Of a stretch of 9,704 bases of DNA, positions 1 through 6,869 are shown piece after piece. The stretch is from Deltaproteobacteria bacterium. GTDB lineage: Bacteria; Desulfobacterota; Desulfobacteria; Desulfobacterales; Desulfatirhabdiaceae. A program made the translations under genes and the position numbers. Under the pieces are notes generated by a model. That model made no database searches and had not been told where the DNA came from. It was given only the letters and a program-made list of their open reading frames with translations. The DNA lies in the NCBI GenBank assembly GCA_026388755.1, contig JAPLJE010000708.1, positions 1 through 9,704 of the forward strand, in the 5' to 3' direction. Position 1 is the first letter of the stretch; each line of letters begins with the position of its first letter.

Positions 1-26
1 GGTGGTGGGAAGGAGGGGGGGAGGTA

Positions 27-644
27 ATGACTTTTTCATGGGCAGCGTCTCTCGAAGTGTGCTGGGAAAGTCCGCTAACTGCGCGCTTTGGGTGGTTTCC
101 TGAAATGAGCTCCAGGAGTTTTTCCCTTCAGCCATTTCCTGAAGCCGGACTGGTGTCCAGTCTGAAGTTTGCAGGAGAGATCTCCAGGGTTTCCAACAGA
201 CTTGCCATCCACTATGAACTCTTTGGTCATCTAACGGAAGTCGTGATTCCCATGCCGGTGGATATGCCGGCCCGTAAGAACGCTCTGTGGGAAGAAACCT
301 GTTTCGAGTTCTTCATTGCTGTCAAGGATTCTTCCCAATATTGGGAATTCAACCTCTCTCCGGCCGGCCACTGGAATGTTTTTCGCTTTGCCGCATATCG
401 CAAAGGGATGCAGGAGGATATGGCCATTGGGTCGCTTCCGTTAAGAGTTCGGCGTCAATCTATCACTTTATCGCTTTCCCTGGAAATTAATCTGGATAGA
501 GTCCTTCATAGAGATCAAGCTCTGGAGGTTGGCATTAGCGCCGTCATAAAGCAATGTGACGGCATGATGAGCTACTGGTCGCTATCCCATCCCGGCCCGC
601 AGGCAGATTTTCACCGCCGGGATGGTTTTCTCATCGAATTGTAA
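27..644 (+). CDS. DOMON-like (CBM9-type) domain protein
   Basis: The 205-residue product is nearly all one DOMON-like domain, a beta-sandwich related to family 9 carbohydrate-binding modules; family members often bind sugars or haem, but the function of this single-domain subgroup is not established. Recognisable signatures are LWEETCFEFF (residues 87-96), YWEFNLSPAGHWNVFRF (105-121), AAYRKGM (122-128) and the C-terminal HPGPQADFHRRDGFLIEL (188-205), which I recall as typical of small bacterial DOMON-like proteins. There is no signal peptide or membrane segment, so it is probably cytoplasmic. The start at 27 follows a strong purine-rich site (AGGAGG at 11-16). Relatives usually begin near SFSLQPFP, so the ATG at 105 (179 residues, weak upstream site) is an equally serious alternative. 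It sits alone, with about 945 bases of apparently non-coding DNA after it. Family assignment is fairly sure; role unknown. Confidence 0.85.
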   Translation: MTFSWAASLEVCWESPLTARFGWFPEMSSRSFSLQPFPEAGLVSSLKFAGEISRVSNRLAIHYELFGHLTEVVIPMPVDMPARKNALWEETCFEFFIAVKDSSQYWEFNLSPAGHWNVFRFAAYRKGMQEDMAIGSLPLRVRRQSITLSLSLEINLDRVLHRDQALEVGISAVIKQCDGMMSYWSLSHPGPQADFHRRDGFLIEL

Positions 645-1589
645 GATAAGGGATGGTCTATTCCAGCGCTTGTGTCCGTCGCATGCTATCCGAGAAGGCC
701 AGTAGCATCCATGAAAGACGGTATTTCATCAGCTTGAATACCCAGGGACGTGGCTGCCCAATTTCCCTACAATCCAAACCCTCAATTTTCGTTGCTTTTG
801 GTGATAACCCCAATTTCATTTTTTTCATACCTTGGTCGTACGATGATCAGTCGGTTTTCCATTATCACCCTTATCTCCCCCCAACATGATATCTACAACT
901 GGCCAATGCCGCCTTAACCTTACGGCTTCACATCGAATACCGGATAATTTGCGCACTCCTGTCGAAAGGACGCGATTAATTGGTAGTGAGCTTTTTTCCA
1001 TGGGGTGTTTCCAAAGCGTATGAATTGCTGTGCCCATGAACAACTATCCGGAATGCGGTAATTTGTTTGACAGAAATGGCAGCATTATCATAGGGTAAAA
1101 TTCGAATAAATGTGAAAATATCGGCTTGAGCAAGCAACGGAAGCAAAAAGATGTGCAAAGATGTTTTTGCATGATTGACTTCTGCGGATTACAGATTGCA
1201 AATCGTTACGGCTGCCGGAGGGGTCAGGAGAATCAATGATACCATTCGTATTGTTAAAGATGACCGAACTCAAGAATATATGCAAGTATGGTTGACATTT
1301 CAAATGTGACCCATCGCTATTTCGGAAGGTCCCCCATACGAAACAGCGATGAGCCAAATAAAGAAATCATCCTGATATCCAGCAGAAAACAGCTGGAAGA
1401 ATGATCATCCCAATTGCCAATATCGTTGATGGTGATATCGACGCATATGCTGAATAATGCCGGAAGGGACGTTGTGCTCCAGGGATGCCTTCTGGCAGAT
1501 ACAGGGGCGAGCCCTGAGCGCCTCAGGGATTGGTTGTTGAATTCTGATTATTGCTGTGACCGAATTAACTAAGGAAGGGATTATCAAAA
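645..1589. other. Long intergenic stretch without a convincing gene
   Basis: No reading frame here gives a recognisable protein. One frame on the + strand (1288-1572) is open apart from a single TGA at 1402-1404 and would encode about 94 codons ending in LLNSDYCCDRIN, so it could be a decayed gene, but I recognise no family and see no Shine-Dalgarno site. The stretch contains a perfect palindrome ACATTTCAAATGT (1295-1307) overlapping a TTGACA (1292-1297), another TTGACA (1067-1072) without a good -10 partner, and the inverted repeat at 1512-1528. Base composition looks AT-richer than the flanking genes. It is probably a mixture of regulatory DNA and gene remnants. Confidence 0.5.
1512..1528. 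repeat. Perfect inverted repeat upstream of the Wzz-like gene
   Basis: CCCTGAG-CGC-CTCAGGG has 7-bp perfect arms and a 3-base loop, ending 61 bases before the GTG start at 1590. The downstream bases are only moderately T-rich, without a run of T, so it is a poor intrinsic terminator. It could be an operator or an RNA hairpin in the leader of the next gene. Confidence 0.4.
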
Positions 1590-3218
1590 GTGATAGCAAG
1601 AGATATTGATACGAATAAGGCAGGGGAGGCCCTTCGACAGAACGATCAATACCTGGATGAATCCGAAGGGATTTCCTTGAAGGACTTGGTGCTTTCCATT
1701 TGGGGATATCGAAGGGCAATATCAGTTTTGACCTTGGCGGCAACCCTTTTGATCGGGGGAATAGGTGCAGGCATCTATCTGTTTCAACAAAAGCAGCATA
1801 TAACTCGCCTTCAGTTCAGCCTTGACTTTGATGGCGTCGAGAAAAACGAGTATCCCAACGGAACCAAGTTCAGTACATCAGACATATTGGTATCTCCTAT
1901 AATAAACAACGTCTATGACATAAACGACCTTAAGAGATATCTTGATCTGGCGGAGTTTCGCTCAGCGCTTAGCGTGATTCAGACAAACGACAATGTCAGG
2001 CTTTTGGAGTACGAATATGCGCCAAAGCTGGACGACAAAAAACTGACTATTGAGCAGCGGAGCCGGCTGGAGGCTGAGTTTCTGGAAAAGAAGAAAAGCC
2101 TCTTGGTCCCTATCTTCAATCTGATTTTATCCGGAAACAGATCCGTATTATCCATCCCGCCTACCTTAAGGGTGAAGGTACTTCAAGATATACTCTCGGG
2201 CTGGGCGGAATACGCGGACAGGGTGAAAGGCGCAAGTAAATTCCAGATCCCCCTGGTGTCAAAAAACATATTGAGAAAAGAAGATCTGGATGTGCAGGAT
2301 TACCTTGTGGCGGTCGATATGCTCCGTACTACCACCGAAAGGGTTATGAGCGACATTACGAAGCTACAGAAAATACCAGGCGCGGCCAACTTTCGCCTGC
2401 AGGGAAACGATGTTTCCCTGCAGGATCTCAAATACCGATTACAGGACATGGAGAAGTTCAAAATAAGTCCGCTCTTGGGCATAATCAGGCTTGGTGGAAT
2501 CACAAAGAGCGACGAAGTAACAAAAATATATCTTCAGCATCGTATTTTTGAACTTAAGATGAAGGAAGAGGATGCCACGTCGCGTGAAAAGATATACGAG
2601 GACTCTTTTAATAACTACAGTCAAGGAACCAGATCTGCTTTGGCCGGAGTAGACTCGGGGGGACGGCTTCAGCCAATCGCCCCGGCCTCTCCTTTGACTG
2701 CAAATGTCCCGAGCACGATAAACCAGTTAGGGGAGACCTTCCTGAGCAGCATTATAAAAATGGCACAGGAAAACCTGGATGCCAAGTTCAGGCAGGAGCT
2801 CACGCAAAACGTCATAAAGGAAGCGCTCGGCAAGGTGGAAATCGTATCAGATCTCAAATATTATGAAAGACTTTTCTTCGAGCTATCAAAAACTGAGAAG
2901 CTGAAAAGTAGTAGTATAGTTGCAGATCAAGTCCGTTCCGTGGTTCTTGCCACTGTTGATCAGGTTTATGATACCCTGCAGCGCAGCATCGATGTGATAA
3001 ATGCCCTCTATGAGGGTCTGAGCAAGGCCAACTTGAACCCCGCCAGCACTCTCTTTACGGTTAAAGAGCCGGCTCTTATGTCTGAGGAGAAATCCTTAAC
3101 CCTCGTGAAAGTGTTTTCTTCTGTTGTAATGATATGTCTGTTGGTTGTGGGATGCATTCTTATCGGAGTTCTGATTTTTCATTCCTTCAGAAGGCGGGGA
3201 GCCCCTCAATTGCCATGA
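1590..3218 (+). CDS. Wzz/chain-length-determinant-like membrane protein
   Basis: This 542-residue protein has the two-helix topology of polysaccharide co-polymerases: TM1 at about residues 44-66, a periplasmic part of about 440 residues rich in predicted helix, and TM2 at about 508-531 followed by a short basic tail (SFRRR). The region after TM1 resembles the Wzz domain (EYPNGTKFSTSDILVSP, then NDLKRYL). Wzz proteins sit in the inner membrane and set the chain length of O-antigen or other Wzy-dependent polysaccharides. No tyrosine-kinase (Walker A) domain is fused to it. It is longer than classical Wzz (about 325-375 residues), and no glycosyltransferase, wzx or wzy gene lies in the window, so its polymer is unknown. 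The GTG start is supported by AAGGAAGG at 1571-1578. The coding DNA contains a striking hairpin at 2396-2424. Broad family fairly sure, exact role inferred. Confidence 0.8.
   Translation: MIARDIDTNKAGEALRQNDQYLDESEGISLKDLVLSIWGYRRAISVLTLAATLLIGGIGAGIYLFQQKQHITRLQFSLDFDGVEKNEYPNGTKFSTSDILVSPIINNVYDINDLKRYLDLAEFRSALSVIQTNDNVRLLEYEYAPKLDDKKLTIEQRSRLEAEFLEKKKSLLVPIFNLILSGNRSVLSIPPTLRVKVLQDILSGWAEYADRVKGASKFQIPLVSKNILRKEDLDVQDYLVAVDMLRTTTERVMSDITKLQKIPGAANFRLQGNDVSLQDLKYRLQDMEKFKISPLLGIIRLGGITKSDEVTKIYLQHRIFELKMKEEDATSREKIYEDSFNNYSQGTRSALAGVDSGGRLQPIAPASPLTANVPSTINQLGETFLSSIIKMAQENLDAKFRQELTQNVIKEALGKVEIVSDLKYYERLFFELSKTEKLKSSSIVADQVRSVVLATVDQVYDTLQRSIDVINALYEGLSKANLNPASTLFTVKEPALMSEEKSLTLVKVFSSVVMICLLVVGCILIGVLIFHSFRRRGAPQLP
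2396..2424. repeat. Perfect 13-bp inverted repeat inside the Wzz-like gene
   Basis: The arms CCTGCAGGGAAAC (2396-2408) and GTTTCCCTGCAGG (2412-2424) are exact reverse complements separated by GAT. Each outer end is itself the 8-bp palindrome CCTGCAGG. The repeat lies in frame and encodes part of RLQGNDVSLQ. In mRNA it would form a very stable hairpin with a 3-base loop. No T-run follows, so it is not a terminator. Confidence 0.8.
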
Positions 3219-3299
3219 TCGTTGATATATAGTTCATAGCATACGAATTGATACCAATTTACCTAATTTTTTTTGCGAATCAAATTGTAAATCATCTGG

Positions 3300-3440
3300 C
3301 TAAAATTCATCTTCAACTTTACGAATTTTTGCGATTATCTTGGAGCAGTTATCTGCTGTGCCTCTCTCGAACCCAATATCAAGTTGCTTGATCAGATTTT
3401 TCATTGTGAAGTCACAATTTCTGACTATATGATTTTTCAC
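3300..3440 (-). CDS. Possible 46-residue small protein (low confidence)
   Basis: On the - strand a GTG at 3440 is preceded by GGAGG at 6 bases' distance (forward-strand 3447-3451) and opens a 46-residue frame ending in a TAG at 3302-3300. The C-terminal half (NCSKIIAKIRKVEDEF) looks like a charged helix. The frame continues for about 20 more residues after the stop, so this may be a broken longer gene. It lies between the Wzz-like gene and the hsdR remnant and is antisense to both. I recognise no family. The good ribosome-binding site is the main support, but it falls in a G-run that could be chance. Confidence 0.2.
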   Translation of the reverse strand: MKNHIVRNCDFTMKNLIKQLDIGFERGTADNCSKIIAKIRKVEDEF

Positions 3441-3463
3441 TACCCCCCTCCAACAGATTATGA

Positions 3464-3853
3464 TTGGTTACAGTTCCGGGCGATACGGTGGGGTTTTTTA
3501 AACTGCATAATCCCGCCGTGGCAGATAAAGCAAATATCGGCATATTGGACGATGATTTTTTAAATGATGTGCGCAACCTTCCGGAACGAAATCTGGCGAT
3601 AGAGCTGCTGGAGCGCCAGCTGGTAGGTGAGATCAAGACACGATTTGCCACGAACTTGGTACAACAAGCCAAATTTTCAGAATTGATTGCCAACGTCATC
3701 CTGCGATATCAGAACCGTGCCATCGAAACCGCGCAGGTGATGGAAGAACTCATTCTTGGGTTCCGGCTAAGAAAGCACACGAATTTGAGTGACTTTCAGA
3801 GACTGGTCGAAAGGCAAAAACACCTACTGGGAAAGGGATTCCAAGCATTCTAA
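3464..3853 (+). pseudogene. hsdR: Remnant of type I restriction enzyme subunit R (C-terminal piece)
   Basis: Residues 10-97 match the C-terminal helical region of HsdR (EcoEI_R_C/DUF3387 type), with hallmark strings such as ILDDDFLNDVRNLPERNLAI (27-46) and RYQNRAIETAQVMEELI (81-97). HsdR is the ATP-driven translocase and nuclease subunit of type I restriction systems and is usually about 800-1100 residues. The nuclease and helicase domains are absent here, and a TGA stands immediately before the TTG that opens the frame. After ELI the sequence leaves the family pattern. The +1 frame reads AKKAHEFE and then a stop, resembling the usual continuation (L-A-K-x-M/F), so a frameshift near 3755-3765 is likely. 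No hsdM or hsdS is visible. It is a dead fragment, useful mainly as a trace of a lost restriction locus. Confidence 0.85.
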
Positions 3854-4266
3854 GGGTGTCAGCAAGGGAGGCTGCAACCTCATTTAATATAAGGTTTATC
3901 TCTTTTTCGAGTGGTAAAAACGTTCGAAGAACCGATCTCATGCTTTGTTATCCTATTCTTGAGTATTGGGCGGTTCGGAAATATCAACAATACCGAAAGA
4001 ATGTTACATTTCGCTTATCGTTCAAATCCTCATCTCTCAAACATTTTTGCGGATTCATCACTGCTTTAACGCAATAGCTAATACCCACCTATTTCCAATA
4101 AGATATAGATATTTTTCACGGTTTCATACTTAAAAAGACCATTTGAAAGCGGCTGGATATCGTCTTCTTCCCAGCAGTAAGTCACCCCCCTTCTCCTTAA
4201 TAAAGTCAGTTCAGGCTGGCCTGAATGTGCCAGCCATAGAACATCCGGAAAACAAAACAACTGGAA

Positions 4267-4281
4267 AACCTGTTACAGGTT
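4267..4281. promoter_or_regulatory. Operator-like palindrome AACCTGTTACAGGTT
   Basis: This is a perfect 15-bp palindrome (6-bp arms, TTA centre) lying 74 bases before the transporter start and covering the candidate -35 element at 4272-4277. That position fits a repressor site controlling the MFS gene, but no regulator gene is visible in the window. Confidence 0.35.
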
Positions 4282-4300
4282 GTGGTAAGACGCTTATACA
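4272..4300 (+). promoter_or_regulatory. Candidate sigma70-type promoter for the transporter operon
   Basis: GTTACA (4272-4277) and TATACA (4295-4300) are separated by 17 bases and each match four of six consensus positions. Transcription would start near 4307 and give a leader of about 48 bases before the ATG at 4355. The -35 lies inside the palindrome at 4267-4281. Read by eye only. Confidence 0.35.
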
Positions 4301-4354
4301 TGGGAGATTATCCGGCTGAGATAATATCGACGAAAATGAATATCGCCAACTGTC

Positions 4355-5536
4355 ATGAGGGAAATGATGCCAGGTGAACCTGCCGGCAGGTTGAAGCTAT
4401 TGATTCGTGCTCAGTATTTTCTGTATTTCGGGGTCATGGGCATGTATCTGCCATATTTTAACCTCTATCTGTACCATATTAAACTCAGCGGTTTTCAGAT
4501 CGGTGTGCTTTCGGCCCTGCGCTCCGTGGTGCTGGTGTTGTTTCCCGTGCTCTGGGGCATGCTGGCAGACCGGCTTCAGGCCCGGAAGGCCATCTATGTT
4601 TCTTGTAACATTGCCAGCGCGGCCCTCTGGTCTTTTTATCTGGTTACCACCCGTTTTGAGTGGCTGGTGGTGATCACCCTTGGGTATGGGATATTTTTCT
4701 CCCCCATCATCTCCTTTCTGGAAGCCTTCACCATGGATGTTCTGGGCAAGGAGAAACTGCGATACGGCCAAACCCGGGCCTGGGGTTCCATTGCCTTCAT
4801 TGCCGTTGTTGTTCTGGTCGGCCGCTTGATCGATGTCTATCCGGTCGGCATCATTCTGCTGCTGATCCTGGCGGGCGGACTGATTCAATCCGGAGTTTCC
4901 ATGGGAGTACCCTCTGTTCGCATCGCCAAACTCAAGGGGCTTTCCAGGGGTACCGGGCAGTTGATGAGCCGAAAGAGCGTCGTCTTTTTGATCTGCGCCT
5001 TTTTGATGCTGCTCAGCCACGGAGCTTATTATGGCTTTTTCTCTATTCATCTGGAGAAACTTGGCTTTGGGAAAACATTTATCGGCATCTCTTGGGCCGT
5101 GGCATCGGCTGCAGAAATCATCGTGATGATCCATTCAGGGCGGATATTTAAGCGGTTTTCCCTGGAAACCGTCATGGTCTTTTCATTCAGCATCGCGGCG
5201 ATGCGCTGGTTCCTGCTGGCCTTTGTCGACAGCGGACCCGTGATCCTGATCACCCAGGTGCTTCACGCATTTACATACGGCGCCTTTCACATGGCCAGTA
5301 TCCTGTATGTGGATGCTTTGTCCTTAGAGGCATCCAAAACGCTTGGACAGGCGGTCAACAACGCAGTCAGTTACGGTTTGGGACTGATGGCGGGATTCTT
5401 TTTGAGCGGATATCTTTACGAAACCATCGGTTCTCATGCGTTGTTCATGACCAGCGGGGGGATTGCGCTGTTCGGGGGCATGATCATGACACTGTATCAG
5501 ATTGGCTTTCGAAACCGGCAAAAGGAGTCTTTATGA
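4355..5536 (+). CDS. MFS transporter, MFS_1-like / HcaT-like
   Basis: The 393-residue protein is a typical 12-helix inner-membrane permease of the major facilitator superfamily. The loop GMLADRLQARK (68-78) is the motif A equivalent between helices 2 and 3. YGQTRAWGSIAF (137-148) and QVLHAFTYGAFHMASILYV (301-319) are characteristic of the MFS_1_like group, which includes the 3-phenylpropionate permease HcaT and the LacY/nucleoside symporter relatives. These are generally proton symporters for small organic acids, sugars or nucleosides; the substrate here cannot be read from sequence. The start at 4355 gives the longest form, but ATG codons at 4364 and 4367 are close and GAGG at 4357-4360 would best serve 4367. 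Its stop overlaps the next gene by four bases, so the two are coupled. The family call is very safe, the substrate open. Confidence 0.94.
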   Translation: MREMMPGEPAGRLKLLIRAQYFLYFGVMGMYLPYFNLYLYHIKLSGFQIGVLSALRSVVLVLFPVLWGMLADRLQARKAIYVSCNIASAALWSFYLVTTRFEWLVVITLGYGIFFSPIISFLEAFTMDVLGKEKLRYGQTRAWGSIAFIAVVVLVGRLIDVYPVGIILLLILAGGLIQSGVSMGVPSVRIAKLKGLSRGTGQLMSRKSVVFLICAFLMLLSHGAYYGFFSIHLEKLGFGKTFIGISWAVASAAEIIVMIHSGRIFKRFSLETVMVFSFSIAAMRWFLLAFVDSGPVILITQVLHAFTYGAFHMASILYVDALSLEASKTLGQAVNNAVSYGLGLMAGFFLSGYLYETIGSHALFMTSGGIALFGGMIMTLYQIGFRNRQKESL

Positions 5537-5715
5537 CGCATGAGGAATGTGGGAATCAGATCGAGACCGCCATTGACGTATTGCGAAAATACGTTTCGGA
5601 GATAACCGGAGAAGCACCCACCGATGCAGAGATTGCAAGGGCGCTGACCCGGTATTTCGTGCTCAAGGAAATCAGCGAGCACATTGAGATGCAGCGGGAC
5701 AATCCTGAATGGTAA
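5533..5715 (+). CDS. Small 60-residue protein coupled to the MFS gene
   Basis: The gene starts at an ATGA overlap with the transporter stop and has a strong AAGGAG site (5521-5526) inside the end of the transporter gene, so it is almost certainly translated as part of the same operon. The 60-residue product is soluble, acidic and probably all helical (ETAIDVLRKYVSEI, then DAEIARALTRYFVLKEISEH), with one cysteine at position 6. There is no signal peptide, membrane segment or metal-binding cluster. I do not recognise a named family. Coupling suggests it accompanies or modulates the transporter, but that is inference from position alone. An alternative is a small regulatory or structural helper unrelated to transport. 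Confidence 0.75.
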   Translation: MTHEECGNQIETAIDVLRKYVSEITGEAPTDAEIARALTRYFVLKEISEHIEMQRDNPEW

Positions 5716-5729
5716 AGCAGTCATCGTGC

Positions 5730-5758
5730 TTGATAAAATATAAATCCTACGATAAACT
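5730..5758 (+). promoter_or_regulatory. Candidate promoter for the iron-sulfur flavoprotein genes
   Basis: TTGATA (5730-5735, five of six consensus bases) and TAAACT (5753-5758, four of six) are separated by exactly 17 bases in AT-rich DNA directly after the small gene at 5533-5715. Transcription from here would leave a leader of about 130 bases, containing the inverted repeat at 5821-5862, before the ATG at 5895. Confidence 0.4.
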
Positions 5759-5820
5759 GTTTTCGGGGATAATTTAGAAAATATGGATATTACAGTGGGA
5801 TAGCGTGCTTGAACATAATC

Positions 5821-5862
5821 TCGAAGATCGTTTAGGGTTTAGCCTCTTGCGCGAGTCTTCGA
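5821..5862. repeat. Inverted repeat in the leader of the ferredoxin gene
   Basis: TCGAAGA (5821-5827) and TCTTCGA (5856-5862) are perfect 7-bp arms separated by 28 bases, located 33 bases before the ATG at 5895. It could be an operator half-site pair or an RNA stem in the leader; there is no T-run to make it a terminator. Confidence 0.3.
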
Positions 5863-5894
5863 TTTCTATAACCCGTCTGATGGGGAGAAGGATT

Positions 5895-6869
5895 ATGAGC
5901 AACTACTACTTATTTCAGGATAGAAAGAAATGTATTGGCTGCCATAGCTGTGAAGTCCAGTGTGAAAGCAATAAATCCCTTCCATCCGGCTCAAGACTCT
6001 GCCAGATTGTTCCAGACGGCCCCCATGTCATCAACGATTTGCCCCGGGTATCCCATGTATTGATGTCCTGCTTCCATTGCGAAACTCCCTGGTGTGTGGC
6101 AGCATGCCCGGCAGGCGCCATGAAAAAGCGCCCACGGGATGGTATTGTTTATGTGGACCCATTGCTGTGTATTGGATGTAAAAACTGTATTTCTGCCTGT
6201 CCCTGGGGATCGGTTCAATGGGATCCGGAAAAACGCCAGGCGGTAAAATGCGATTACTGCATGGATCGAATCGATCTGGGGCTGAAACCGGCCTGTGTCA
6301 CGGTGTGCACTTCGCACTGTTTGGAATTTGGTGCGATTGAAGAAAAAATGCCGGGATTGCGGAAAAAACCGTTTATTCCTGTTCTGCCGGTACGGGAAGA
6401 TGAGCAAGATGCAATCCTTCCACAAAAGCGGTGTCCGGTGAATGCCGTAATGACCGAACTGGAGCGCATCCTGAATACCGGAAACCTGGTTGATCCCAAA
6501 AGTCGGCGAAGAACTGAAAAAATTCTGAAGCTTATCCAGGATGTGGCTTGGGGAAGGGCAGGAGCAGACCACCTGCAGTCCATTGAGTCTTTTGCGCAGA
6601 AAATCATAAAAGAAGGCCCGGATGATATCAGTCGAAAAACCGGGGAGTTTGTGAGCTTGACGCTGACCGAACACCTCGAGGTGTTTGTCAGTCATGTACA
6701 GACCAATAATTGCGCAACGGGTGAATGCGTCAAAATGGCACCGGCTCCCTGTCAGATGGCATGCCCTGCAGGAATGGATATCCCGACCTATGTCACCTTG
6801 ATCGGTATGGGACGGGACGCAGAAGCCATCGAAGTGATTCGAAAAGACAACCCGTTCCCCCCCTTGTGA
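5895..6869 (+). CDS. Multi-[4Fe-4S] ferredoxin-like N-terminal half of an interrupted oxidoreductase
   Basis: The 324-residue product begins with a HycB/DmsB/PhsB-type electron-transfer module having four cysteine groups: C13-C16-C19-C23, C59-C62-C67-C71, C92-C95-C98-C102 and C119-C122-C134-C138, the usual 16 ligands for four [4Fe-4S] clusters. Residues about 200-280 resemble the helical C-terminal domain of NuoF but lack its cysteines, ending CATGEC. Then comes the start of a GltD/DPD-type Fer4_20 domain: APCQMACPAGMDIPTYV (284-300) to DNPFP (318-322), after which the frame runs into TGA. The ATG at 5895 is chosen because GGAGAAGG precedes it and MSNYYLFQDRKKCIGC is the natural start; an upstream TTG (5805) has no such site. 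The product would carry electrons between clusters and the flavin part encoded next. The gene is probably the 5' half of one larger gene split at 6857-6873. Confidence 0.88.
   Translation: MSNYYLFQDRKKCIGCHSCEVQCESNKSLPSGSRLCQIVPDGPHVINDLPRVSHVLMSCFHCETPWCVAACPAGAMKKRPRDGIVYVDPLLCIGCKNCISACPWGSVQWDPEKRQAVKCDYCMDRIDLGLKPACVTVCTSHCLEFGAIEEKMPGLRKKPFIPVLPVREDEQDAILPQKRCPVNAVMTELERILNTGNLVDPKSRRRTEKILKLIQDVAWGRAGADHLQSIESFAQKIIKEGPDDISRKTGEFVSLTLTEHLEVFVSHVQTNNCATGECVKMAPAPCQMACPAGMDIPTYVTLIGMGRDAEAIEVIRKDNPFPPL

Larger units (their letters stand above)
3854..4354. other. Intergenic stretch between hsdR remnant and MFS gene
   Basis: I see no supportable gene in these 500 bases. Weak open frames exist on both strands (a GTG-started one at 3856-4077 on +, a TTG-started one at 4260-4078 on -), but neither has a Shine-Dalgarno site or a recognisable protein. 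Nested short inverted repeats occur at 4210-4235 (TTCAGGC/GCCTGAA and GGCTGGC/GCCAGCC, sharing bases and so mutually exclusive). The last 90 bases carry the candidate promoter and palindrome for the downstream transporter gene. Confidence 0.5.

Noticed and set aside
653..889. 78-codon + strand open frame after the DOMON-like gene
   Set aside because: The weak upstream purines are not a convincing ribosome site, the composition is unlike a folded protein, and I recognise no family.
825..1043. 72-codon - strand open frame, with short neighbouring - strand frames
   Set aside because: No recognisable protein and several stops in the continuing frames; at most a very old remnant.
3246..3274. AATTG/CAATT stem followed by a run of eight T after the Wzz-like gene
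   Set aside because: The stem is only 5 bp of A-T-rich sequence and is separated from the T-run by seven bases, so it is not a credible terminator.
3856..4077. 73-codon GTG-started frame following the hsdR remnant
   Set aside because: No ribosome site, biased composition and no recognisable domain.
4078..4260. 60-codon - strand frame upstream of the transporter
   Set aside because: Only a TTG start with no Shine-Dalgarno site, and no family recognised.
4397..5134. 245-codon open frame antisense to the transporter gene
   Set aside because: Composition rich in H, Q and D with no domain; it is the antisense shadow of a clear MFS gene.
5725..5812. Direct repeat CGTGCTTGA at 5725-5733 and 5804-5812
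   Set aside because: Nine bases only, with no flanking element; consistent with chance or minor duplication.
5805..5894. Upstream TTG extension of the ferredoxin protein by 30 residues
   Set aside because: No ribosome site at the TTG, whereas the ATG at 5895 has GGAGAAGG and begins right before the first cluster motif.
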